Below are positions 55,174-62,759 of a stretch of 64,000 bases of DNA, one piece after another. The notes under the pieces are model-generated. The model saw only the letters and a list, made by a program, of their open reading frames with translations, was not told the DNA's origin and searched no databases. Positions within the stretch are counted from its first letter, which is position 1, and every line of letters starts with the position of its first letter. This stretch comes from Terriglobus saanensis SP1PR4 (lineage in GTDB: Bacteria > Acidobacteriota > Terriglobia > Terriglobales > Acidobacteriaceae), in NCBI RefSeq assembly GCF_000179915.2, contig NC_014963.1, positions 3,038,001-3,102,000 of the forward strand. Direction: 5' to 3'. Made by a program: the position numbers and the translations under genes.

Positions 55174-56283
55174 GTGCTGCATCCCATCTATGACGTCGCT
55201 GTGCTGGGTGGCGGCCCCGCGGGCTGTGCCTGCGCGCTCTCTCTGCGACAGTGCTGGCCCCACCTGACTGTTGCCGTCGTAGAGGCATCGCAGTACGACA
55301 CACCGCGTGCTGGCGAGATACTGGCACCGCAGGCTATGCCTCTGCTTCACCGATTGCGTGTCGACGCAACCAAGGATGCCCAAACGCTTGTGGCCCAAAG
55401 TATAGCCTTGTCCTGGGGAGACCCCACACTCTCCGAACACCATCATCTCTTCTCCGCACACGGATTCGGTCTTCACCTGGACCGCCGCGCCTTCGACCGC
55501 CATCTCGCTCAAGCCGCAGAGAAGCAGGGAGCGACTTTGCTTCAGGGAACAACCTTTCGCGCGGCCCATCGTGATACCGGGACATGGACGATGGATCTTC
55601 GTGGAGCAGAGAACCTTCGTTCGCGCTTCGTTGTCGATGCAACTGGCCGCAACGCCGTCTTTGCTCGCTCGCAGCGCGTCAGAAGCGATCTCTTCGACCG
55701 ATTGACTGCCTACAGTCTCACCACGCAAATGCGGGTTGAAGTAGCCCAGACCATGATCGTCGAAGCCTGCGCGCTTGGCTGGTGGTACACCGCACCTCTT
55801 CCCAGCGGCCATCGGATCATCAGCCTGCTAACAGATGTGGACCTGGCCCGCGCTGCCGGTTTGCCCGCGCGCGCGGTTTGGGAGCAGCATCTGGCGCAGA
55901 CACGGCATCTCGCCATGCTGCATACCGAAACGCTCACAAAAACCTTGCAAGTCGTCCCGGCATTCACCACCGTACTGCATTGCGCGGGGAGCACAGGGTG
56001 GGTCGCTGCAGGCGATGCCGTCGCAAGCTATGACCCTCTCGCAGGTCAAGGAATCACCAAAGCATTGCACACCGGAATCCTCGCCTCCTACGTCGCCGCG
56101 GAGAGCCTGATGGGCCGCGAACCCGAAGCAAAGGCGCGCTATGAAGCTATGCTGAGAGCGAATCTGGCGGGGTATCGCCACATGCACCGTACTCATTACG
56201 CGCGCGAGAAGCGCTGGGCCGATCAGCCCTTTTGGCAGCGACGTCATTCGCCCCCCGCCCGTTTGCGAGAGGTCGCCGCATGA
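55174..56283 (+). CDS. LodB-like FAD-dependent maturation protein
   Basis: A 369-aa flavoprotein of the tryptophan-halogenase/geranylgeranyl-reductase-like group. FAD sites: YDVAVLGGGPAGCACALSL at the N-terminus and GWVAAGDAVASYDPLAGQGI (about residue 275). LodB-type proteins are needed to form the cysteine tryptophylquinone in the partner LodA, by hydroxylating the tryptophan. The gene starts at GTG 55174, one base after the 140-aa gene, with AAGGTGG ahead; an earlier ATG falls inside that gene. The stop overlaps the next start as ATGA. LodA partnership is inferred from family and position. Confidence 0.82.
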   Translation: MLHPIYDVAVLGGGPAGCACALSLRQCWPHLTVAVVEASQYDTPRAGEILAPQAMPLLHRLRVDATKDAQTLVAQSIALSWGDPTLSEHHHLFSAHGFGLHLDRRAFDRHLAQAAEKQGATLLQGTTFRAAHRDTGTWTMDLRGAENLRSRFVVDATGRNAVFARSQRVRSDLFDRLTAYSLTTQMRVEVAQTMIVEACALGWWYTAPLPSGHRIISLLTDVDLARAAGLPARAVWEQHLAQTRHLAMLHTETLTKTLQVVPAFTTVLHCAGSTGWVAAGDAVASYDPLAGQGITKALHTGILASYVAAESLMGREPEAKARYEAMLRANLAGYRHMHRTHYAREKRWADQPFWQRRHSPPARLREVAA

Positions 56284-56867
56284 AAACGTCACAGCACTCG
56301 CCGAAAGGTACGCGCTCCGGCCTCTTTGCCATGGCGCTTGTGCCCAAGCTCGGATGTCCGCTCTGCTGGCCTGCTCTGGGCGCGCTTTGCAGCGTTCTGG
56401 GAGTGCGCCTCGCAACCCTCGATTGGGTACTCCTTTTAGTCAATACCGCCGCACTTCTGTTTGCACTGAAGCTGAACATGCAAGAACGGTGTGGCGCAGC
56501 GGCGACGGCAGCAGTCGCGGCTTTGTCCGCGGCGCTGTCGTATCGCCTTGGAGCCGGTTTGGCTCTTAGTCTTTGCACGGGCCCCCTGATTGCGATGATC
56601 CCGCTTCTGATGCGACGTCTCGCATGCCACTCCACACCTTCCACCTCAACCGCTTCACCTCAAAGGAAGCCCCATGCGCATTCGAATCAACATTGCTTGC
56701 CTGCTTGCCTTCTCTGCGCTTACCCTTCCCGTTCCGCCGCTCATGGCGCAGAAACCTCCAGTCGTGCACAACTTCCAGCAGCCGCCTTTGCTGACGGAAG
56801 TTCTACCCAACGCACCAGCGACAAAGTTTCTTCGCCTCAGCACATCCGCCTTCAAGTCCACCTGTAA
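56280..56867 (+). CDS. Small membrane protein with a CPLC motif; 3' end overlaps the laccase gene
   Basis: The ATG overlaps the LodB stop (ATGA). The first 120 residues form a small membrane protein with VPKLGCPLCWPALGALCSVL, then hydrophobic stretches LDWVLLLVNTAALLFALKL and AALSYRLGAGLALSLCTGPL. A CxxC at the first membrane helix recalls MerC-like metal transporters and thiol carriers, so copper handling for the two copper enzymes is a possible role (inference). After about residue 130 the protein turns polar and low-complexity, and the frame runs 194 bp into the laccase gene before its stop at 56865-56867. The real protein may have ended near 56640-56670 before a mutation removed the stop. 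Confidence 0.6.
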   Translation: MKTSQHSPKGTRSGLFAMALVPKLGCPLCWPALGALCSVLGVRLATLDWVLLLVNTAALLFALKLNMQERCGAAATAAVAALSAALSYRLGAGLALSLCTGPLIAMIPLLMRRLACHSTPSTSTASPQRKPHAHSNQHCLPACLLCAYPSRSAAHGAETSSRAQLPAAAFADGSSTQRTSDKVSSPQHIRLQVHL

Positions 56868-58857
56868 TCCCAACGGCAACGTCAAACGTGTCGGCGCCGA
56901 GGTCTACGCCACGCTTCATTACGTGCTCGGGAAGTTCACCATCAATAATCCGGACCCCGACGATCCCGAAGGTGGTGAAGACCCGGTTGAACTGCGTTCG
57001 TACGGCGGATGCAACTCCGGTCCCACGCTGGAAGTGCTGCCGGGGAATACCCTGCACATCAACCTCATTAACGACCTCAGCAAGGTCGATCCATCGTGCG
57101 AAGTACCCTCCCCTGACGGTCTGGCTCTGCCTCCCGGCGTCGGCTGCTTCAACACGATGAACATCCACACGCACGGTCTGCATATCTCGCCTACCGGCAA
57201 CAGCGACAATGTGCTCCTGAGCATCGCACCGAAGACCGAATTCCCGTACGAGTTCAACATTCCCAATGACCATCCCGCTGGCACGTTCTGGTATCACTCG
57301 CATCGTCACGGATCGACGGCGACCCAGGTAGCGAGCGGCGCCTCCGGCATTCTCGTGGTGCGTGGCAATCGTCCCTATGTTCCGCCTACGCCCGATGATC
57401 CGCACCCGCTGGCGGATATCGACACCATCTTGCACGACAGCAGCGGAACTCCCACGCCAGAGAAACTCTTCCTCCTGCAGCAGATCCCTTACGCTTGCTT
57501 CCAAAACATACCGGACCAGAAAGGCGGCCCGTGGCAGGCGATCTTCACCACCAAAGGCCTCTATACGGTCGCGAGCACCGATCCCAACGGTCCGTTGAAC
57601 GCTCCCTGGATCTGCCCCAAACCCACTCCACAGAATCACGCGACCATAGGCGCAATCGAAAACTTCAATCTGCAGATGTTCTCTTCCAGCATCTGGGACA
57701 CCAACGGCCGTTTCACCACGGTGAATGGCGTCGTGCAGCCGACTGTTACTCTTCCCGCCGGAGAGATCCAACGCTGGAGGTTTGTTCACGCTGGCATTCA
57801 CGACACCATAAATCTTCAGGTAGTGCGCGCCTCTCTGCCCCGCGTAGGAGCCAACCTGGTCGCCACCTCTGCGTTACTGGGCAACCGGCTTCAGCAGAAA
57901 TCCGCAGTACAACAACTTTGTGTCGCCACTCCGACGACACTCATCCCGCAGTTTGAGATTGCCGTAGATGGTTTGACCCGCAAGCACTTGGAAAAGGTCG
58001 GTGACGGTGGCGACAACGAATCCAATTACATGCAGCCCGGCTATCGTAGCGATATTCTGCTCGTCTTTGCTCAGGATGGTGATTACTGCCTGCTCGATCA
58101 GGCCGCGCCTCCCTCGCAACGCGTCAACCCCGCAACAGGCACTGGCGGTGGACAGGGACCCTCCACACCACAACTGCTTGCTTACATTCATGTTCGCGGC
58201 GGCAGAGCCGTTGCAGGAGATCTGCAAGAGTACATCGAAAAGTCTCTGGCGGCTGCGAATCCTCAACTGCCGCAGAGCGTCCGCGACGGTTTACTCAAGG
58301 GCAACCTCTCACCCTGGGCTCCGTTCCTTGAACTCCCCGCACCGCACAGCGACCTTCAAAAGGCGGGCTTCTCCATCGCATTTCCTAAATTTATGGTGAA
58401 CAATGCCGTCTATGACCCCGACGTCGTAAACATCACGCGACAGGTCAACACCTCCGACGACTGGCTTCTCACCGCCGAAGGAGAGCCCCACATCTTCCAT
58501 ATTCACGTGAACCCGTTCGAGATCATGGACGTCACGTATCTGGAGGCGAATGGACAGCAGGTCTCAATCTACGATAAAAGCGGTCACTGCCGCACAGACC
58601 TTCCGATCGATAAACAGGAGATGCAGAAGCAGTACTGCAGCATGTACCACGTCTTACGCGACACGGTCTTCGTCGAGAATGGCTACCAGGTGCACGCTCG
58701 CACCTTCTACGACCGCTACATCGGTGAATTTGTGATCCACTGCCACATTCTGGATCACGAAGACGCTGGCATGATGCTCAACATCGAAATCGTTCCAGAC
58801 CTCAACGCTCCCGGCCATGGTTTGGGCATGGATGTGATGCACGCACACAATCCCTGA
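56674..58857 (+). CDS. Secreted multicopper oxidase (laccase-type)
   Basis: A 727-aa exported enzyme; the signal peptide is CLLAFSALTLPVPPLMAQ. All four copper-binding stretches are present: NIHTHGLH (H165, H167), FWYHSHRHGS (H208, H210), HIFHIHVNPF (HxxHxH) and VIHCHILDHEDAGMM (H689-C690-H691, H695, with M700 as the axial ligand of the type 1 copper). It would couple oxidation of phenols or metal ions to reduction of O2 to water in the periplasm. AAGGAAG stands before the ATG. A late Met/His end (LGMDVMHAHNP) may bind extra copper. Last gene of the cluster, followed by a hairpin. Confidence 0.9.
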   Translation: MRIRINIACLLAFSALTLPVPPLMAQKPPVVHNFQQPPLLTEVLPNAPATKFLRLSTSAFKSTCNPNGNVKRVGAEVYATLHYVLGKFTINNPDPDDPEGGEDPVELRSYGGCNSGPTLEVLPGNTLHINLINDLSKVDPSCEVPSPDGLALPPGVGCFNTMNIHTHGLHISPTGNSDNVLLSIAPKTEFPYEFNIPNDHPAGTFWYHSHRHGSTATQVASGASGILVVRGNRPYVPPTPDDPHPLADIDTILHDSSGTPTPEKLFLLQQIPYACFQNIPDQKGGPWQAIFTTKGLYTVASTDPNGPLNAPWICPKPTPQNHATIGAIENFNLQMFSSSIWDTNGRFTTVNGVVQPTVTLPAGEIQRWRFVHAGIHDTINLQVVRASLPRVGANLVATSALLGNRLQQKSAVQQLCVATPTTLIPQFEIAVDGLTRKHLEKVGDGGDNESNYMQPGYRSDILLVFAQDGDYCLLDQAAPPSQRVNPATGTGGGQGPSTPQLLAYIHVRGGRAVAGDLQEYIEKSLAAANPQLPQSVRDGLLKGNLSPWAPFLELPAPHSDLQKAGFSIAFPKFMVNNAVYDPDVVNITRQVNTSDDWLLTAEGEPHIFHIHVNPFEIMDVTYLEANGQQVSIYDKSGHCRTDLPIDKQEMQKQYCSMYHVLRDTVFVENGYQVHARTFYDRYIGEFVIHCHILDHEDAGMMLNIEIVPDLNAPGHGLGMDVMHAHNP

Positions 58858-58868
58858 TCCTTTGCTAG

Positions 58869-58893
58869 GAGGGCATGCCGCAAGCATGCCCTC
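58869..58893. terminator. Hairpin between the laccase and the convergent acyltransferase gene
   Basis: GAGGGCATGC (58869-58878), loop CGCAA, and the perfect complement GCATGCCCTC (58884-58893). It lies 12 bp after the laccase stop and 26 bp before the acyltransferase stop. T-content after the stem is modest. Confidence 0.65.
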
Positions 58894-58918
58894 TCACTCA
58901 GCACAATGCCTGTATTTC

Positions 58919-59947
58919 TTATCGAGAGATTGACTCGTGCGCCCCGGTTGAGATAATCGGCTTTTCGATGAAGTGCCATGACAGAGCTGCATAGGCTGTA
59001 GAGATCATAAAAGCGATCAAAGTAGTCTTGACCGTGAAGTTTCCAAACCGCGGGACGAGGACATCGATCACCAGTTCATGGATGAGATACATCGAATAGC
59101 TAATACGTCCGATGTACTTCAGTGGCGTCCACTCTAAAATGCCAACCTTCCATCCACTCAACGCCCACAGAAAAACACCAAGACAAATCACCAGGGACCA
59201 TTCGTAGATGAGCAAATTGCTCCACCGCGTGTTCGAGGCCTGATAGAGGTGGGCAAACTTCTGAGTCAGTTCAAATCCGGCAAATCCAAGCGCGGCAAGC
59301 ACAAGGCCATAGCGACCCCAGACTTCCACGACCTGCCTGCGTTTACGCCAGACAATCGCCACCAAAGCGCCCGATGCGAGCAGGTCCATCCGAAAGGGTG
59401 TTCCGGTATAGATGGGCAGTGTGTCGAGGAAGAGCGGCGTGCATACAACGCGCAGAACAGGAGCGAGTACGATCAAGAAAACGGCGCATCTGGCGACCCA
59501 CACTTCTTTGCAGAAAAATATCACGAAGGGCCATACGAAATAGAACTGCTCCTCCACTGCGAGGGACCAGAGTGGCCCGAGTGCTTCTGGTTGAGGCAGG
59601 TTCAACATCTGAAAAAAGTTTGTAGCGCCGAAGTACATATACCAGTATCGATACCACCATGTACCGAATACGGCAGAAGCCACCAGCAGAAGCAAAAGAT
59701 AAGGTGGGAGGATCCGACGGACTCTTTTGCCGTAGAACGAGGCAAAGTAAGAGGACATCCGGTCCTTCTTCTTACTCAGCAGGATGCCAGTAATCAGAAA
59801 GCCCGACAGGATGAAAAAGAGGTCCACACCCATCCAGGTGGATTTGTACCCCATGGAGTGATGTAGAAATACGGCCAGGATCGCGCAGGCTCTCAGTCCA
59901 TCAAGCTGCCCTATTCTCTTTTGCGTCGGCGGTGTCACTGGTGTCAC
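58919..59947 (-). CDS. Acyltransferase 3 family membrane protein (OafA/YrhL type)
   Basis: A 342-aa integral membrane acyltransferase with about ten hydrophobic segments. RIGQLDGLRACAILAVFLHH at the start, MGVDLFFILSGFLITGIL, RRILPPYLLLLL and LGPLWSLAVEEQFYFVWPF are diagnostic. Such proteins move acyl groups (often acetyl) onto surface polysaccharides or other exported molecules; the acceptor is unknown. The start is GTG at 59947; an AAGGAGGTG lies about 14 bp before it, farther than usual. No SGNH domain is attached. It stands alone, convergent with the laccase gene. Confidence 0.87.
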   Translation of the reverse strand: MTPVTPPTQKRIGQLDGLRACAILAVFLHHSMGYKSTWMGVDLFFILSGFLITGILLSKKKDRMSSYFASFYGKRVRRILPPYLLLLLVASAVFGTWWYRYWYMYFGATNFFQMLNLPQPEALGPLWSLAVEEQFYFVWPFVIFFCKEVWVARCAVFLIVLAPVLRVVCTPLFLDTLPIYTGTPFRMDLLASGALVAIVWRKRRQVVEVWGRYGLVLAALGFAGFELTQKFAHLYQASNTRWSNLLIYEWSLVICLGVFLWALSGWKVGILEWTPLKYIGRISYSMYLIHELVIDVLVPRFGNFTVKTTLIAFMISTAYAALSWHFIEKPIISTGAHESISR

Positions 59948-60087
59948 TATAATTCACCCCACCTCCTTGCAGGTGACGGGCAGACGCTCAAATAGCACGG
60001 ATGTAACAGCATTGAATATTCTGATTTCAACAGAATCGGTGACCTCGCGGTTCTGTACCCAATGACAGGGCAAGAAGATCTTCAGGC

Positions 60088-60128
60088 GATGCGGGCGACC
60101 CCAGCAGAGTCACCCGCATCTTTCTTTA
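60088..60128 (+). terminator. Terminator-like hairpin directly before the lipocalin start (possible attenuator)
   Basis: GATGCGGGCGAC (60088-60099) pairs with GTCACCCGCATC (60109-60120) with one mismatch, followed by TTTCTTTA. The genes on both sides point away from it, so no plus-strand gene upstream needs it. It therefore sits in the leader of the lipocalin gene or ends a short RNA starting after 59948. Further complementary stretches lie at 60018-60036 and 60031-60055. Confidence 0.65.
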
Positions 60129-60129
60129 G

Positions 60130-60672
60130 ATGCTCAAGCAGATGCGGGAAACTATCGGAATTGGCTTCATGTGTCTTTCCCTGCTGGCCTTACCTTCGGC
60201 GATACAGAGCCAAACCGTCACGCCGGTTCCCAAACTGGATCTGTATAAATTCACCGGCACCTGGTACGAGATCGCTCGGTATCCCAACAAGCGTCAGAAG
60301 CACTGCACAAGCGACGCCACCATTCTGATCGCGAAGGGCGACAAGACAGACCATATTCAGATTGTGAGTTCCTGCGAAACAAAGACTCCGTACGCGGATG
60401 TGAAAAACGGAACGGGAAAGGCGCAGGACAAAAGCGGCGACGGCAAGCTGAAGGTGAGCTATATGTGGCCGTTCACTTCAAAGTATTGGGTTTTAGGCTA
60501 CGGAGAAAACTACAGTTGGCTGCTCATCGGCAGTCCCAACCACAAGAATCTATGGATACTTTCCAAGACGCCTTCTTTGAAACCGGAACTCCTCTCCGAA
60601 ATCCAAGCCAGGGCAACAGCAGAGGGCTTTAGTTTGGCGAAACTCGTGATAACCCGGCAGACCGCCCGGTAA
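60130..60672 (+). CDS. blc: Bacterial lipocalin (Blc-like)
   Basis: A 180-aa exported lipocalin. A signal peptide (GIGFMCLSLLALPSAIQSQ) precedes the family motif LDLYKFTGTWYEIARYPN (GxW) and strands ending with YWVLGYGENYSWLLIGSPN, as in Blc. It lacks the lipobox of E. coli Blc, so it is probably soluble in the periplasm. Blc proteins bind lysophospholipids or fatty acids. ATG 60130 directly follows a terminator-like hairpin and has no ribosome site; ATG 60142 or 60169 could be the real start. Confidence 0.88.
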   Translation: MLKQMRETIGIGFMCLSLLALPSAIQSQTVTPVPKLDLYKFTGTWYEIARYPNKRQKHCTSDATILIAKGDKTDHIQIVSSCETKTPYADVKNGTGKAQDKSGDGKLKVSYMWPFTSKYWVLGYGENYSWLLIGSPNHKNLWILSKTPSLKPELLSEIQARATAEGFSLAKLVITRQTAR

Positions 60673-60798
60673 GCCTTTCTTGTGGTTTAGCAGCTAAATT
60701 ATTTAGATCAATACAAAACTTCCGGGGTACTGGTTGAACCCAGTGATAAAAAGGACAGAGGCTGGCGTATTGTCTCTTTGCCACCCTGGAGGCCGCCC

Positions 60799-61380
60799 TT
60801 GTATCAGGCAACAACTTATCCTCAAACGTCATTCAAGACTCATCCCCTTCTCAGCAACACGGCTCTCCGGGTCGCCCTGGGAACGCTGGTTCTCGCAGCC
60901 TCTTCCTGGACATCCATTCCCCTGAGTCCCATTCCGATCACCATGCAGACGTATGCCGTGATCGTCCTTGGCGCTCTCTTCGGAGCCCGCGTCGGCTTAA
61001 TCACCGTGATGGCGTGGCTAGCCGAAGCCGCCACAGGCTTGCCCGTTCTTGCCCACGGCGCGGCGGGTGTGCACGCTCTGCTTGGACCCTCCGCCGGTTA
61101 CATCGTGAGCTTTCCCGTCATCGCCGTGTTTGTTGGCTGGCTCTCCGATCGCAAAATGGATCGCGGCGTCGCGGCCTGCTTCCTCTCGATGCTCGCAGCC
61201 AACGCGATTAACCTCGGACTTGGCGTTCTGTGGCTGTCCACCCTGTTCGGCACACATCGCGCCTTTCTGGTTGGCTTCGCTCCCTTCTGGGTCGGAGCTT
61301 TGATCAAGGCCGCTCTCGCGACCTGCACTCTTACCCTCATTCGCAGCAGACGCTCCATGTCAGACCAAGCCCCAAAATGA
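60799..61380 (+). CDS. bioY: Biotin transporter substrate-binding protein BioY
   Basis: A 193-aa membrane protein, the S-component of an ECF-type biotin importer. SIPLSPIPITMQTYAVIVLG and LGALFGARVGLITVMAWLAE-AATGLPV, plus GPSAGYIVSFPVIAVFVGWL, are the hallmark BioY segments; about six transmembrane stretches. The start is TTG at 60799 with GGAGG at 60788-60792 (6-bp spacing); an in-frame codon 21 bp earlier has no such site. No bioMN genes are nearby, so it either works alone or uses a shared energising module encoded elsewhere. Its stop overlaps the next start (ATGA). Confidence 0.92.
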   Translation: MYQATTYPQTSFKTHPLLSNTALRVALGTLVLAASSWTSIPLSPIPITMQTYAVIVLGALFGARVGLITVMAWLAEAATGLPVLAHGAAGVHALLGPSAGYIVSFPVIAVFVGWLSDRKMDRGVAACFLSMLAANAINLGLGVLWLSTLFGTHRAFLVGFAPFWVGALIKAALATCTLTLIRSRRSMSDQAPK

Positions 61381-61802
61381 CGATAAAACTCCGGGCGCAC
61401 CATCTGCTTTGCATGCTCACCTTCGTAGGCGAGGGGTACACCCCCGCCTTCGTGAGCAATTTTGAAGAGGTGATCTGGAGCATTAAACGCGGCGAAGCCC
61501 TGGTCAAGATCGTTCAGGGCCCCGACGATCTCTGCTCCCCACTCTTCAAGGAAGCAGTCTGTCACTGCCATGATCCCAGTGTGCTCTTACGCGATGAACG
61601 GGCAGCAGCAGATCTCGGAGTTCTTCTGGAGCTTGCGATCGGGCCAGGGGAATCATTGCTCCTGACAGAAGACGTGCTGCAGACTCTGCGCCGGTCCTTT
61701 GCAGACGGAACGATTCGCAGCGCGTGCCTCGACTGTCAATGGAAGCCTCTCTGCGACACTGTCGCGGAACGCAGCTTCCACGGAACGCGGCTCCTGCAGT
61801 GA
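61377..61802 (+). CDS. DUF1284 family cysteine-rich protein
   Basis: A 141-aa protein of the DUF1284 family: MTIKLRAHHLLCMLTFVGEG and YTPAFVSNFEEV are the typical opening. It carries a set of cysteines (C12 in HHLLC, C53 in DLCSPLF, CHCHD, and CLDCQWKPLC near the end) that could bind an iron-sulfur cluster or zinc. Function of the family is unknown. ATG 61377 overlaps the bioY stop, so the two are translationally coupled. It converges on a MarR-type gene. Confidence 0.8.
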   Translation: MTIKLRAHHLLCMLTFVGEGYTPAFVSNFEEVIWSIKRGEALVKIVQGPDDLCSPLFKEAVCHCHDPSVLLRDERAAADLGVLLELAIGPGESLLLTEDVLQTLRRSFADGTIRSACLDCQWKPLCDTVAERSFHGTRLLQ

Positions 61803-61817
61803 GTTCCGGCCTGGCTC

Positions 61818-62267
61818 TCAATGCTGAGAAGATATTGCAAGCTCGTCGAGTGCACGCATCACGGTGAGCGCTTCCTTGAGAGCCGCCTTCCCCACCTTCT
61901 TTTCGAAATCCTTTTGCATCTTGTCGAACGCCGCGATCACACGCATTGCGCATTTCTTCCCGGTTGGCTTCAGCGTCAGCAGGTACGCCCGCGCATCTGC
62001 GGGATCGATCTTCCTCTGCACCAGGCCCTTCCCTTCCAGAGAGGAGAGGCTATGGCTGATATTTCCTCGCGTCGTCGAGAAGGCCTCCGCCAGCTGCGAT
62101 GGCTTGACCTGTCGCGGCGCCTCGAAAAGAATCGTCGCCAGGACCAGACCCTCCAGAAAGTTCAGGTCATCCACTATAAAGGCGCGGGTTGCCAGCGCCT
62201 CGAAACTGCGCGCGGTCCGGTTGACGGCAAACATAGGACTCTCTTGCAGGAAAGCGTCGATCCGCAT
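61818..62267 (-). CDS. MarR-family transcriptional regulator
   Basis: A 149-aa winged-HTH protein. FLEGLVLATILFEAPRQVKP, SQLAEAFSTTRGNISHSLSS, LEGKGLVQRKIDPADARAYL is the MarR recognition helix and wing with the DxRxxxLxLT-type motif. It would bind DNA as a dimer through its flanking helices. ATG 62267 has GAGGTG at 6-bp spacing; GTG 62276 is too close to it. Divergent from the PadR gene; may control it or a distant efflux system. Confidence 0.85.
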   Translation of the reverse strand: MRIDAFLQESPMFAVNRTARSFEALATRAFIVDDLNFLEGLVLATILFEAPRQVKPSQLAEAFSTTRGNISHSLSSLEGKGLVQRKIDPADARAYLLTLKPTGKKCAMRVIAAFDKMQKDFEKKVGKAALKEALTVMRALDELAISSQH

Positions 62268-62402
62268 CGTATTCACCTCAATAGTTTAGTGCCCGCAAGT
62301 TCCCAAAAAAAATCGGGAACTTTCTTCATTTCCCCTACGTACTCCTCTTGGTGGACTAGTGGAGAGAGGCCAACCTCTAGTTGATCTACAGGAGAGAAGC
62401 TT

Positions 62403-62732
62403 ATGCCCGAGCAACAAAGTGAACTGGTCCAGGGGACGCTGGAGATGCTGGTATTGAAAACGCTGGCCTTGCAGCCAATGCACGGATACGGCATCGCCCT
62501 CAGGATTGAGCAGATCAGCGACGGCGTCTTTCGCGTCAATCCAGGCTCACTCTTCCCTGCGCTCAGCCGGATGGAACGCGCGGGCAGGATCAAGGCGGAC
62601 TGGCGTGCAACCGAGAACAATCGCAAAGCGAAGTATTACCTGCTGACTGATCGCGGGCGTAAGGCCCTGAAGTCGGAGACGGCATCGTGGGAGCGCCAAC
62701 TTGGCGCAATCAACAAGATTCTTGAAGCGTAG
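62403..62732 (+). CDS. PadR-family transcriptional regulator
   Basis: A 109-aa PadR-type repressor: LVQGTLEMLVLKTLALQPMH, GYGIALRIEQIS, RVNPGSLFPALSRMERAGRI and KYYLLTDRGRKAL. It is the short form without a long C-terminal domain. AGGAGAG precedes the ATG. It is followed 27 bp later by the ADOP permease, the usual pairing in Acidobacteria, and probably represses it. Confidence 0.9.
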   Translation: MPEQQSELVQGTLEMLVLKTLALQPMHGYGIALRIEQISDGVFRVNPGSLFPALSRMERAGRIKADWRATENNRKAKYYLLTDRGRKALKSETASWERQLGAINKILEA

Positions 62733-62759
62733 ATCCGGAAGATGAGCGGAGGCATGGGT

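Noticed and set aside
56803-57801. 332-codon minus-strand frame opposite the laccase gene
   Set aside because: Copper motifs fix the plus strand; the reverse frame is Arg/Gly/Val-rich with no domain.
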